Below, one piece after another: positions 19,418 to 27,997 of a stretch of DNA of 64,000 nt (positions within the stretch are counted from its first letter, which is position 1; every line of letters begins with the position of its first letter). Source of the stretch: an uncultured Nioella sp. (GTDB lineage: Bacteria > Pseudomonadota > Alphaproteobacteria > Rhodobacterales > Rhodobacteraceae). The DNA is taken from the NCBI GenBank assembly GCA_947495575.1, contig CANLZL010000002.1, forward strand, positions 186,001-250,000. Reading direction: 5' to 3'. The notes under the pieces are model-generated. The model was not told where the DNA came from. It saw only the letters and a list, made by a program, of their open reading frames with translations, and did not search any database. The translations under genes were made by a program, and so were the position numbers.

Positions 19418-19995
19418 GTTGTTTCTTCCACAATTCCGGCCTCGCTCAAGCAGGCCATAACCGCGTCGGTCGTTTGTTCAATCGACCAATTGGCGCGGGT
19501 TTTTACTGTAAATTCAGCCTGTTCATAGGCTGGCGTGCGTGCCTCCAGCAGCGACTTCAGGGTTGCGCGTGGGTTGGGCGTTCGCAGCAGTGGCCGCGTA
19601 TCCTTGTGGCGGACCCGCGACCAGAGCAAAGACAGGTCAGCCTTCAGCCACACAACCGCCGCTTCTGCAGAAATGAGCGATCGGTTTTCCGGGGAAAGCC
19701 ACGCGCCGCCACCCGTTGACAGAACACAAGGCGGCCCATCCAAAAGCCGCGTGATCACCTGCGTTTCCTTTTCGCGAAAGAACGGTTCGCCAAAGCGCTC
19801 AAATATTTCCGCAATGCTCAATTTCGACGCTTCAACAATTTCTGCGTCCGAATCCTCAAAGGGAACACCCAAACGCACCGAAAGTGCCCGGCCAATCGCG
19901 GTTTTCCCGGCTCCCATCATTCCGACCAGAACCACGGTTTTGGTCAGATGTGCCGTTATTTCTGGCGTGGTTTCGCCCATCGTCAAAAAATTCAT
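19414..19995 (-). CDS. aroK: Shikimate kinase
   Basis: Shikimate kinase phosphorylates shikimate in aromatic amino-acid synthesis. The 193-residue protein has the P-loop VGMMGAGKTAIGRALS (about residues 24-39), the substrate-binding PFEDSDAEIVEASKLSIAEI, FERFGEPFFREKE, and the VLSTGGGAWL glycine motif. The lid contains RHKDTRPLL. It is directly followed by aroB with a four-base overlap. An N-terminal tail of about 18 residues precedes the core; MGETTPEI, five codons in, is an alternative start. Confidence 0.95.
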   Translation of the reverse strand: MNFLTMGETTPEITAHLTKTVVLVGMMGAGKTAIGRALSVRLGVPFEDSDAEIVEASKLSIAEIFERFGEPFFREKETQVITRLLDGPPCVLSTGGGAWLSPENRSLISAEAAVVWLKADLSLLWSRVRHKDTRPLLRTPNPRATLKSLLEARTPAYEQAEFTVKTRANWSIEQTTDAVMACLSEAGIVEETT

Positions 19996-20083
19996 CCCCC
20001 GGACTGGCGCAATTCGTGTTCAAGTGGCTTATAATGATTTGAAAGCGGCGGCAAACGCCGAAACGATGGCAGGTTGGGGACTT

Positions 20084-20221
20084 ATGATAGGGCGGATTGT
20101 CAAACTACTCTTTTTTCTTGCGGTTCTGGGTTTGATCGGGCTTATCGGTTTCGCCTATTCTGGACTAATGCAACCGGACAGCCGAGAAATTACCAGACCA
20201 GTTGAGCTGGATGCGAATTAA
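20084..20221 (+). CDS. Small membrane peptide (45 aa), unknown function
   Basis: The peptide MIGRIVKLLFFLAVLGLIGL continues as a single transmembrane helix and ends with a short polar tail (MQPDSREITRPVELDAN). The ATG at 20084 follows GGGGA at a good distance; an ATG at 20066 is also possible. It overlaps the start of the following 504-residue secreted protein by 11 bases, which suggests translational coupling. From memory, similar short peptides precede the same larger gene in other Rhodobacterales, but I cannot verify this here. The function is unknown. Confidence 0.7.
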   Translation: MIGRIVKLLFFLAVLGLIGLIGFAYSGLMQPDSREITRPVELDAN

Positions 20222-21716
20222 AGCGCTCGTCATGGCTTGCCTGCTGGCGAGCACCGGAAATGCCCAGGACGGTGTGGATAACGTCGCGCCACCTGAATGG
20301 CTGTCTGAAACGTTACTCAGCCCCCATAGTAATATCGCAACTTCGGCCCTGCCTGGTGAAATCACGTCAATGCCCATCGGCGCTATCCGGTTGGATGCTG
20401 TCGGTCTCTTGTCCCCGGTGCAAACCGGCCTGCCTGCTGATCTATGGGCGGGTACCGACGCGGCAACGCTCGCCAATCTGTTTCGCGCGCAGCCAAGCGA
20501 AGGGCTTCCCGCGATTTTGAGCTTCACGACCATGCTCGCCTTGTCCGAGCTTAATCCACCACCGGATGCAACTGCGGATTCAGAGCTGTTCCTGGCCAGG
20601 CTTGATATGCTTTTGGCACGTGGCGCGATTGATGCAGCCCGTGCCTTGATGGAACGCGCTGGCCCGACTTCGCCACAGGTTTTTCGTCGCTGGTTTGATG
20701 TCAGCATCCTGACCGGCCAAACCGACCGCGCTTGCACAGCTATGCGCGCCAATCCCGACATCGCCCCATCCTTTCCGGCTCGCATCTTTTGCCTTGCACG
20801 CAGCGGTGACTGGCCTGCTGCCGCGCTGACGCTTGGGACCGGTGAAGCGCTTGGATATGTAACCGAAACCGAAGGGGATTTGATTGCGCGCTTTCTAGAC
20901 CCGGAGCTTTTCGAGGGCGAACCGCCCTTGCCGCCGGATCCGTCACCAACGCCGCTTTTCTATGAGATGCGTGTCGCGATCGGCGAACGTCAGGGCGCGG
21001 CAACTCTGCCATTGGCCTTTGCCTATTCGGACCTGTCCAACGTTGCTGGCTGGCGGGCACAACTGGACGCTGCCGAACGGTTGGCTCGCTCCGGCGCAAT
21101 CACCGGCGACCAGTGGCAGCTTATCTATACAAGCCGCGTCCCCTCTGCGACCGGCGGCGTTTGGGATCGGGTAGACGCAGTTCAGGAATTTGACGTCTCA
21201 ATGCTATCTCAAGATGTTGAAGATATAGAAGAAAACCTGACTCCAGCATGGCTAGCCGTGCAAGAGGCCGGGCTGGAAGTGGCATTTGCAGATGTTTATG
21301 CTGATCGGTTGTTGCGAATGCCGCTAACGGGTGAGGCCGCCGTTCTGGCGCGCCGAATTGGCCTGCTCTCTGCGGGGTATGAACAAGTGCCGCAACGCGC
21401 TGTTGCGCAAAGCAATGCTGAGCGGTTCCTGTTTGCAATCGCGCGCGGCCAATCCGCGCCGCCTGCCCCGGCGGGGGCCATGCCACGAATGATTGCGGGT
21501 GCCTTTTCGCAACCTGGAATACCCGACCGCTACGCCCGCTTCATTCGCGATGATCAATTGGGAGAGGCGTTGCTACGGGCCTCCTTGATCTTGGCAGATG
21601 GGGCTGGTGATCTGGATGATATGCAGGATGCATTACGCCTCTTTCGGGCCTTGGGGCTGGAAACCGTCGCCCGTCGTGCAGCCCTACAAATCATGATTCT
21701 GGATCGGCGCGGATGA
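20211..21716 (+). CDS. Secreted protein of unknown function, helical-repeat-like
   Basis: The product has about 501 residues and begins with a signal peptide (MRIKALVMACLLASTGNAQD). The mature part is rich in Ala, Leu and Arg and consists mostly of predicted short helices (for example FLARLDMLLARGAIDAARAL, DACRAL-like repeats and LRLFRALGLETVARRAALQI), similar in look to TPR/SEL1-type helical repeats, though no consensus repeat can be fixed by eye. It is probably periplasmic. It overlaps the upstream 45-residue membrane peptide and the downstream recombinase gene (ATGA), so the three form one unit. I do not recognise a family. The ATG at 20211 is preferred to a TTG at 20202. Confidence 0.8.
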   Translation: MRIKALVMACLLASTGNAQDGVDNVAPPEWLSETLLSPHSNIATSALPGEITSMPIGAIRLDAVGLLSPVQTGLPADLWAGTDAATLANLFRAQPSEGLPAILSFTTMLALSELNPPPDATADSELFLARLDMLLARGAIDAARALMERAGPTSPQVFRRWFDVSILTGQTDRACTAMRANPDIAPSFPARIFCLARSGDWPAAALTLGTGEALGYVTETEGDLIARFLDPELFEGEPPLPPDPSPTPLFYEMRVAIGERQGAATLPLAFAYSDLSNVAGWRAQLDAAERLARSGAITGDQWQLIYTSRVPSATGGVWDRVDAVQEFDVSMLSQDVEDIEENLTPAWLAVQEAGLEVAFADVYADRLLRMPLTGEAAVLARRIGLLSAGYEQVPQRAVAQSNAERFLFAIARGQSAPPAPAGAMPRMIAGAFSQPGIPDRYARFIRDDQLGEALLRASLILADGAGDLDDMQDALRLFRALGLETVARRAALQIMILDRRG

Positions 21717-22639
21717 GCCATGGCTGGATCTCTCCGTTTCTAGAGGCCCAGGCCGCCGAATTAAACGCGTCGGAAAACACCCTTTTGGCCTACGGCCGGG
21801 ATTTGAAGGATGTGGCCACCTACCTGACCGACAAAGGGTTGGATTTCGAAACTGCATCCCGGGCAGATTTGGAAGGTTATCTGATTGATCAGGATAATGC
21901 CGGAATGGCGCGCTCGACCCGCGCGCGTCGACTTTCCTCGGTCAAACAGCTCTACCGTTTTGCCTATGAAGAAGGCTTACGCAATGAAAACCCGTCGCTT
22001 CATATCAAGGGCCCCGGGCGCGATAAGGCTTTGCCCAAGACACTGAGCATGGAGGAGGTCGACCGGCTGCTGGCCGCCAGCAGGACCCTTGGACGCACCG
22101 AAACCGATAAGGTCCGTAACACCTGCCTGATGGAACTGCTCTATGCAACTGGCATGCGTGTGACCGAGCTTGTCTCGCTTCCTGTAAGTGCTGCCAGGGG
22201 GGATCCACAGTTTTTGCTGGTCCGCGGTAAAGGGGATAAAGAGCGCCTCGTCCCACTTTCACCTCCTGCACGTGAAGCCGTGGCAGATTGGCTGATCCGG
22301 CGTGATGAGGCCGAGGAGGTTGCACGGGTCGAAAAGGGCACACCGCCGTCGCGCTTCCTGTTCCCATCCCGCGGCAAATTGGGCCATCTGACACGGATCC
22401 GGTTTTTTACTTTGATCAAGGACATTGCGGTTGCTGCCGGAGTGTCACCGGAAACGGTCACGCCACATACTCTGCGTCATGCTTTTGCCACGCATCTTTT
22501 GCAAAACGGTGCAGATTTACGAGCCATTCAGACTTTGCTGGGCCATGCAGACATCGCGACTACCGAGATTTACACGCATGTGCTCGATGAACGCCTGAAA
22601 GCCCTGGTTCTTGAAAATCATCCACTGGCAAAGTCCTGA
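21713..22639 (+). CDS. xerD: Tyrosine recombinase XerD
   Basis: XerD, with XerC, resolves chromosome dimers at dif sites. The 308-residue protein has the N-terminal SAM-like domain (FLEAQAAELNASENTLLAYG, about 6-25). The catalytic domain shows Arg in LLYATGMRVTELVSL (about 149), Lys in RGKGDKERLVPL (about 172), HTLRH (about 253-257), the second His in LLGHADIATTEIYTHV and the nucleophilic Tyr near 286. All catalytic residues are present. It could be XerC, but the sequence layout and lack of a mobile element fit a housekeeping XerD. It overlaps the preceding gene by four bases. Confidence 0.9.
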   Translation: MSHGWISPFLEAQAAELNASENTLLAYGRDLKDVATYLTDKGLDFETASRADLEGYLIDQDNAGMARSTRARRLSSVKQLYRFAYEEGLRNENPSLHIKGPGRDKALPKTLSMEEVDRLLAASRTLGRTETDKVRNTCLMELLYATGMRVTELVSLPVSAARGDPQFLLVRGKGDKERLVPLSPPAREAVADWLIRRDEAEEVARVEKGTPPSRFLFPSRGKLGHLTRIRFFTLIKDIAVAAGVSPETVTPHTLRHAFATHLLQNGADLRAIQTLLGHADIATTEIYTHVLDERLKALVLENHPLAKS

Positions 22640-22714
22640 AAAAACCGCCACTTGCGCCGTGATTGGGCCGCATTTCGGGGATAATTCGGGATATCCCACA
22701 ACGGTTATGACGCC

Positions 22715-24286
22715 ATGACAGATCCAAGAGACATCCAAGAGAACAACTGGGACGCCATCGTTATTGGCACTGGAATTGGCGGCGGCACATGCGGGCGCGC
22801 TTTGGCCGAGGCTGGTCTGCGGGTTCTTTTTCTTGAAAAAGGCGGTGCGGGTTATCGTGCTGAAGAAACCGGATTGGACCTCGCAATGGACGACCCTGTA
22901 GCGCGCCGCCTGCGCGGCTATTGGCCAGACCCTGTGCGCGCCACGCTAAACGGAAATACAAATGAGCAATTCGCACCGCTTGGGTCCGGTGTTGGTGGTT
23001 CATCGGTGTTCTACGCTGCTACATTGGAACGCCCTGCCCGACATGATCTGGACGATATTGCCGGGCGTCCACATCCCACGGGAGGTTGGCCCATCAGCTT
23101 TGACCAGATGACCCCTTGGCTGGATCGGGCCGCACAGCTCTACATGGTCAATGGCACGCCAGACCCGCTAAATGCCTCGGAAACTCACAGTTTGGCCGCC
23201 GCACCTGCCCCTTCGCCGGGCGATGCGATGATCATCGACAGACTGCGCACCAACGGCCTGCACCCTTACCAATTACACGCAGCCTTGGCGCGAATTGACG
23301 GGTGTCAGGATTGTCTCGGGCGCAAATGCCCGCGACCTTGCAAAATGGATGGGCGATCCGCCGGGGTGGAACCGGCATTGGCAACCGGTCACGCAAAATT
23401 GCTAACGGATTGTGAGGTAACGCAGCTGTCGATTGAAGGGGGGCATGTCTCAACGGTTTTGGCCCGCCATGCTGGCAAAACCCTGATCCTACGCGCCCGT
23501 CATATTGTTTTGGCCGCAGGGGCGCTTTCTTCACCCCGGTTAATGCTGGCTTCGGCAAATGAAGACGCCCCAAACGGAATTGGCAACCACTCCGATCAGG
23601 TCGGACGTAACCTGATGTTTCACTTGAATGAGATGTTTGCAATTTGGCCCGGACGAGCGACCAGCGACACTGGTCCATCCAAATCTGTTGGGTTTCGGGA
23701 TTTCTACTTTGCCGATGGCCGACGCCTCGGCATGGTGCAGGCCATGGGCGTTGATGTCGGATACGGGGAAATTGTTCACCACCTGAGAGGTCGTGTTGAA
23801 CGTAGCTGGTTATCCCGCCTACCCGGCGCGAAGGATGCAACACGCATTCCGGCTGCAATCGCAGCCAAGGTTTTGGGAACGGCCAAGGTGTTTGTCGGTT
23901 TGCTCGAAGATTTGCCATATTCCGAAAACCGCGTCTACCTTGACCCGAAAGCGCCCGGGAAAATTGCATTTACCTACCAGATTCGGCCAGAACTAATCGA
24001 CAGACGCAGGCTTTTTCGTAGGCTTATCCGCCGTGGCATGAAGGGCATTCGCACGGCGTTTCTAAACCATGAGCCCGAGCCCAATTACGGCCATCCCTGT
24101 GGCACTTTGGCAATGGGAATCGATCCTGCGACATCTGTTGTATCCGCTGATGGGAATGTTCACGGTATCAAGAACCTTTGGGTCACCGATGCCTCGGTGT
24201 TTCCAACGTCGATGGGGGTAAATCCTAGCCTGACCGTCGCCGCAAATGCACTGCGCGTGGCCGAGAACATTAAGGGGGCAAGATGA
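22715..24286 (+). CDS. GMC-family FAD-dependent oxidoreductase
   Basis: The 523-residue flavoprotein begins with the FAD-binding stretch WDAIVIGTGIGGGTCGRALA (about 9-28). The middle contains LGSGVGGSSVFYAATLERPA, and the C-terminal GMC domain contains HPCGTLAMGID and NLWVTDASVFPTSMGVNPSL with the catalytic-site region. A cysteine cluster, DGCQDCLGRKCPRPCKMDG (about 193-211), sits in the substrate half and could bind a metal or an iron-sulphur cluster. GMC enzymes oxidise alcohols of sugars, sterols or polyols; the substrate is unknown. It overlaps the next SDR gene by four bases, so they probably act in one pathway, perhaps modifying a sugar or lipid of the adjacent glycan block. Confidence 0.88.
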   Translation: MTDPRDIQENNWDAIVIGTGIGGGTCGRALAEAGLRVLFLEKGGAGYRAEETGLDLAMDDPVARRLRGYWPDPVRATLNGNTNEQFAPLGSGVGGSSVFYAATLERPARHDLDDIAGRPHPTGGWPISFDQMTPWLDRAAQLYMVNGTPDPLNASETHSLAAAPAPSPGDAMIIDRLRTNGLHPYQLHAALARIDGCQDCLGRKCPRPCKMDGRSAGVEPALATGHAKLLTDCEVTQLSIEGGHVSTVLARHAGKTLILRARHIVLAAGALSSPRLMLASANEDAPNGIGNHSDQVGRNLMFHLNEMFAIWPGRATSDTGPSKSVGFRDFYFADGRRLGMVQAMGVDVGYGEIVHHLRGRVERSWLSRLPGAKDATRIPAAIAAKVLGTAKVFVGLLEDLPYSENRVYLDPKAPGKIAFTYQIRPELIDRRRLFRRLIRRGMKGIRTAFLNHEPEPNYGHPCGTLAMGIDPATSVVSADGNVHGIKNLWVTDASVFPTSMGVNPSLTVAANALRVAENIKGAR

Positions 24287-25041
24287 CGAACCTGACAGAC
24301 GGTATTGCGGTTGTTACCGGCGCCAGTGGCGGATTGGGGCGAGAGTTGGCCATAGCGTTATCTCAGCACATGACTGTTGTCGGTCTTGGGCGGCGCGCTG
24401 ACGGGCTGAACGAAACACAGACCCAATGTCGCGAGGATCATTTTGTTCCGATCGCGGCTGACATTTCTGACTTTAATTCAGTTAAGGAAGCATTTGATAA
24501 AACAAGTAAATATGGTCCTATCACTCTTCTTGTGAACAACGCGGCAGTTTATCCAAGGCGTGATTTTCCAGAAGAGACGGCCGAAAGCTTTATGGACGTT
24601 GTTGGCACCAATCTGGGAGGCACGGTGGCTTGCACTCGGGCCGCATTGGACCAAATGCTCGAAACCGGATTTGGCCGCATATTGAACGTTGCTACCTTTG
24701 CCGACTTATCGCCTCTGCCTGCATCCTCTGCCTATTCTGTTTCCAAAGGCGCCGCTCGGATCTTCACCCGTGCGCTTATTGCCGATCTGGGCGACAGGTT
24801 TCCGGGGATTGTAATAAATGATTGGATGCCCGGGATGTTGGCCACAGGAATGGGTATTCCTGACGGGCTCGATCCAAAGATCTCTGCCAAATGGGGCGCA
24901 AAACTTGCCCTATGGCATGATGCCAGCCTGACTGGCACGACGTGGGAGATGGATCGTGAGATACCGCCGCCGCGCAGCCTGAAACGAAAGATTGCAGACA
25001 AGGTTCTCTTCCGCCCCAAGTTGCTGGCACGTCAATTGTGA
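24283..25041 (+). CDS. Short-chain dehydrogenase/reductase
   Basis: The 252-residue Rossmann enzyme has the NAD(P) motif TGASGGLGRELAIAL (about 12-26), the NNAA motif (LLVNNAAVYPRR) and the catalytic Ser plus YxxxK in SSAYSVSKGAARIF (about 147-160). The C-terminal part is atypical and positively charged (PPRSLKRKIADKVLFRPK). Its start overlaps the GMC oxidoreductase stop (ATGA); its end overlaps the convergent glycosyltransferase gene by 10 bases. The substrate is unknown. Coupling with the GMC enzyme suggests consecutive oxidation and reduction of one compound, which is an inference. Confidence 0.88.
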   Translation: MTNLTDGIAVVTGASGGLGRELAIALSQHMTVVGLGRRADGLNETQTQCREDHFVPIAADISDFNSVKEAFDKTSKYGPITLLVNNAAVYPRRDFPEETAESFMDVVGTNLGGTVACTRAALDQMLETGFGRILNVATFADLSPLPASSAYSVSKGAARIFTRALIADLGDRFPGIVINDWMPGMLATGMGIPDGLDPKISAKWGAKLALWHDASLTGTTWEMDREIPPPRSLKRKIADKVLFRPKLLARQL

Positions 25042-25868
25042 CGCGAACGAAAACTGCGCCATAAATGCCCCGGCAAGATAGCAAAGGCCAATCCGTATCG
25101 TCTTGCCAAACGGCGCGGATTCGACAACAAACGCCAAAGCCATTCCATCGCCAATGCTCGAACAATTCGCGGCGCACGTATTTGATTTCCTGACAAAAAA
25201 TCAAGGCTGGCACCGATTGACGCAAACCCGACATTTGGAGCAAGCGTTCGGCCCCGTGCCGCAAGAATTTCCTGTTTGGGGGCCCCTAAGGCCACAAAGC
25301 AGATACCGACATTTGCCGCCGCCATTTCAAAGAGCATCCTTTCAGCATCGTATCCGTTGGGATCAAATCCCATGGGCGGGGCGATTTTCTGAACCACCTG
25401 AGCGCCGGGTATGCGAGCCTCTAATACCTGCGCGGCTTTGGTCAGGCTATCGGCTGTGCTGCCAAGAAAACCAATGCTTCGGCCTTCGGCGGTAGCCAGT
25501 TCTGCCAATGGAACCAACATGTCAGACCCCGGCAACAGGTTTACGTGTTGTCCACCAAGGGCCGAACACCAGACTATGGGGTTGCCATCTGCCGTCACAA
25601 AATCCTGTGCTGCATAGGCTTGTTGAAATGCCTGATCGCTGCGCAGCTTTTCAAGATGGTCCAGGTTCAACGTCGCAACTGCAAATCCTTGCCCCGTCGC
25701 TAAACGGCTTCGCAGGTCATTTTGCAGACTTTGCCAGTCCTTGACGTTGACTGTGACCTCAAAATGGCCTGCCCAGAATTTCACGTGCTCTACCCGATCA
25801 TTTGGTGGTTGACTTACCCCCCTTCTAAGCAGAGGCCGGAATACACAAAAGAGTGCCCGAGTGGACAA
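25032..25868 (-). CDS. WecB/TagA/CpsF-family glycosyltransferase
   Basis: The family (GT26) transfers N-acetylmannosamine-type or glucose residues to lipid-linked precursors of surface polymers. Conserved parts are FAVATLNLDHLEKLRSD, the catalytic TADGNPIVW (Asp), IGFLGSTADSLTKAAQVLEA, FVALGAPKQEILAARG and FASIGASLDFLSGNQIRAPR. The longest frame gives 278 residues from a TTG at 25868; a GTG at 25784 (VKFWAGHFEVTVNV) is a more natural start because conservation begins there. It is divergent from the Gfo/Idh gene that begins the plus-strand glycan operon. It is likely a membrane-associated step in exopolysaccharide assembly. Confidence 0.88.
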   Translation of the reverse strand: MSTRALFCVFRPLLRRGVSQPPNDRVEHVKFWAGHFEVTVNVKDWQSLQNDLRSRLATGQGFAVATLNLDHLEKLRSDQAFQQAYAAQDFVTADGNPIVWCSALGGQHVNLLPGSDMLVPLAELATAEGRSIGFLGSTADSLTKAAQVLEARIPGAQVVQKIAPPMGFDPNGYDAERMLFEMAAANVGICFVALGAPKQEILAARGRTLAPNVGFASIGASLDFLSGNQIRAPRIVRALAMEWLWRLLSNPRRLARRYGLAFAILPGHLWRSFRSRHN

Positions 25869-25928
25869 ACTGTTGCCATGCTTTTGATGTCACTGTTGAG
25901 TCCAAGGACAAAACAAAAAGAGCAGGCG

Positions 25929-27074
25929 ATGAGCAGGATCGCAAAACAAGGCACAACCGGGCCGCAAGGATGTATCCTTGTGGGTTGTGGGTTTGTGGCC
26001 GACCTCTATCTCGCCTCGCTGCGCAGTTTCCCAGAAATCACCGTTATTGGCGTTCATGATCGTGATGCATCCCGCATGCAGGCTTGTGCCGCGCATTGGG
26101 GCGTGCCCGCCCTGCCCGATCTGGCCAAGGCTCTGGCTGAAATGCCTGCAGATGGTCTGGTTTTGAACCTAACAAATCCAACTTCGCACTCCGCGGTCAT
26201 TCGCCAATCGCTCGAGGCGCAGCGGCATGTGTTCAGCGAAAAACCAATGGTGCTTTCATTGGATGACGCGAAATCTCTTACGGAGTTGGCAACATCCAAT
26301 GGTGTGCAATTGGGCACTGCCCCATCCTCCGTTCTGTCGCATACGGCGCAGAATTTGGGCTATGCCTTGCGCCAAAAGATCGGCGGCACCCCTCGTTTGA
26401 TTTATGCTGAGCTGGATGACGGGTTTATCCCGCAGGCCCCGCTGGAGGCCTGGATCAGCGATAGCGGTGCGCCTTGGCCGTTTGCGGATGAGTTTCGCAT
26501 AGGCTGCACTTTGGAACATGCCGGCTATTACTTGTCTTGGCTAATTGCGCATTTGGGGCCGGTTTCGCGCGTGGTGACAGCCACGGCAGAGGTATTGCCG
26601 AACAAACGCGACGTGCAGGATTGCGCACCAGATTTCTCGGTCGCAACCCTTAGTTTTGCCTCTGGCCCGACGGCGCGTCTGACATGCTCCATCTCGGCCC
26701 CGCATGACCACAGGCTGCGTATTATTGGTGATGAAGGTGTCCTGGAAGTGCGCCGTGCCTGGGACAATTTTGCGCCGGTGCGCTACCGTCGGCGGATGCG
26801 TATTCGCAGGCGCTTGCTTGAACACCCATTCGGCAAAACCATCTCCTCCGGCTCTGCGCCGCATCCAAAGCTTCCGCGAAAAGGGGCCGCCGCGATGAAT
26901 TTCGCCTTGGGTCCCGCCGAAATGCTGCAATCTATCGCTGCGGGATGCCCATCCCGCCTATCCGGTGCATATGCCCTTCATTTGACCGAAGTCACTCTGG
27001 CTTGCCAAAAAACCGGTGTGCATGACATGACCACCTCTTGCGAAATGATGGAGCCGATGTCATGGCAGCGCTGA
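25929..27074 (+). CDS. Gfo/Idh/MocA-family oxidoreductase
   Basis: The 381-residue protein has the N-terminal NAD(P) fold (CILVGCGFVADLYLASLRS, about 15-33; VIGVHDRDASRM) and the family's EKP motif in VFSEKPMVLSLDDAKSL. The C-terminal alpha/beta domain includes CTLEHAGYYLSWLIAHLGPV and DHRLRIIGDEGVLEVRRAWD. Members oxidise or reduce sugars and cyclitols, often for nucleotide-sugar synthesis. The ATG at 25929 is preceded by a purine-rich stretch (AGAGCAGG); the longer frame upstream overlaps the divergent glycosyltransferase. It is the first gene of a tight plus-strand series in which every start overlaps or nearly overlaps the previous stop. Confidence 0.88.
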   Translation: MSRIAKQGTTGPQGCILVGCGFVADLYLASLRSFPEITVIGVHDRDASRMQACAAHWGVPALPDLAKALAEMPADGLVLNLTNPTSHSAVIRQSLEAQRHVFSEKPMVLSLDDAKSLTELATSNGVQLGTAPSSVLSHTAQNLGYALRQKIGGTPRLIYAELDDGFIPQAPLEAWISDSGAPWPFADEFRIGCTLEHAGYYLSWLIAHLGPVSRVVTATAEVLPNKRDVQDCAPDFSVATLSFASGPTARLTCSISAPHDHRLRIIGDEGVLEVRRAWDNFAPVRYRRRMRIRRRLLEHPFGKTISSGSAPHPKLPRKGAAAMNFALGPAEMLQSIAAGCPSRLSGAYALHLTEVTLACQKTGVHDMTTSCEMMEPMSWQR

Positions 27075-27997
27075 GGCTCTTGATCACTGGCGCCTCTGGC
27101 CGATTGGGGCGCAAGGCAACGGCCGAGGCGTTGGCCCGCGGCCATGATGTGCGGGCCTTGTCGCGTACCGGCATCGCACCTGATGGTGTAACTGCTATTC
27201 GTGCAAATCTAACCACCGACCCGCTCATTTCTGCGACCGAAGGCGTGGATGCTGTTATCCACCTTGCTGCTAGCATGTCAGGATCCGAGGCTGACATTGC
27301 CCAGAATACCGGCCTTGGCACGACCCGTCTGATCGAGTCCTGTGAAGCAACAGGCGTGCCGCATTTTATCCTGGCAAGCTCTGTTGCCGTCTACGGTCTA
27401 AGCCCGCTGGACGAAGGGTATGTCGTTAACGAAGACACTCTTTTGGAGCCAAACCCGGATGGGCGCGACGCCTATACCCGGTCGAAATTGGCTCAAGAAT
27501 CCGCGTTAAACACCGCAAGCATCCCAACAAAAACCTCGCTGCGGATCGGCGCTGTTTGGGGTCCAGGCCAGGTTTGGAATTCCCATCTTGGCCTTGCCAA
27601 AGGACCATTATTGATCCGAATGGGGGCCGAGGGGCAAATCCCGATGGCCCATATTGATCGTGTGACCGAGGCTTTGATCAGCGCGGCAGAATTGAAGCCG
27701 GTCTCCCGCGCGATCAATATCGTTGATGACGATCTGCCGGACCGCATGGGGTTTCTGAATGCTTTTCAAAAAAGCGGGTGGCCAAAGATAGTATTGCCAA
27801 TCAACTGGCGTTTAATTGATCACTTCACCTCTCCGTCCGGCAGGCGGTTTGGCCTTTTGAACAGCCCTACCCTGCATGCTCGGATGAAGCCTGTGGCGTG
27901 GTCCTGCAAGCGGGCGATGGGCGAGCTGAATTTGTCGCCACAACCACCCTTTTTGTCTTTAATGGCAAAAGCCTTGGGCGGGGGGGATGTCCAATGA
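27062..27997 (+). CDS. NAD-dependent epimerase/dehydratase
   Basis: The 311-residue extended SDR has the N-terminal GxxGxxG motif (LLITGASGRLGRKATAEALA), the VDAVIHLAASMSG stretch, and the catalytic YxxxK in DAYTRSKLAQESAL (about 139-152). HFILASSVAVYG supplies the catalytic Ser. It presumably acts on a nucleotide-sugar, but the substrate cannot be told. It overlaps the preceding Gfo/Idh gene by 13 bases and the following GT4 gene by four (ATGA), so it is a translationally coupled member of the glycan operon. Confidence 0.88.
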   Translation: MAALRLLITGASGRLGRKATAEALARGHDVRALSRTGIAPDGVTAIRANLTTDPLISATEGVDAVIHLAASMSGSEADIAQNTGLGTTRLIESCEATGVPHFILASSVAVYGLSPLDEGYVVNEDTLLEPNPDGRDAYTRSKLAQESALNTASIPTKTSLRIGAVWGPGQVWNSHLGLAKGPLLIRMGAEGQIPMAHIDRVTEALISAAELKPVSRAINIVDDDLPDRMGFLNAFQKSGWPKIVLPINWRLIDHFTSPSGRRFGLLNSPTLHARMKPVAWSCKRAMGELNLSPQPPFLSLMAKALGGGDVQ

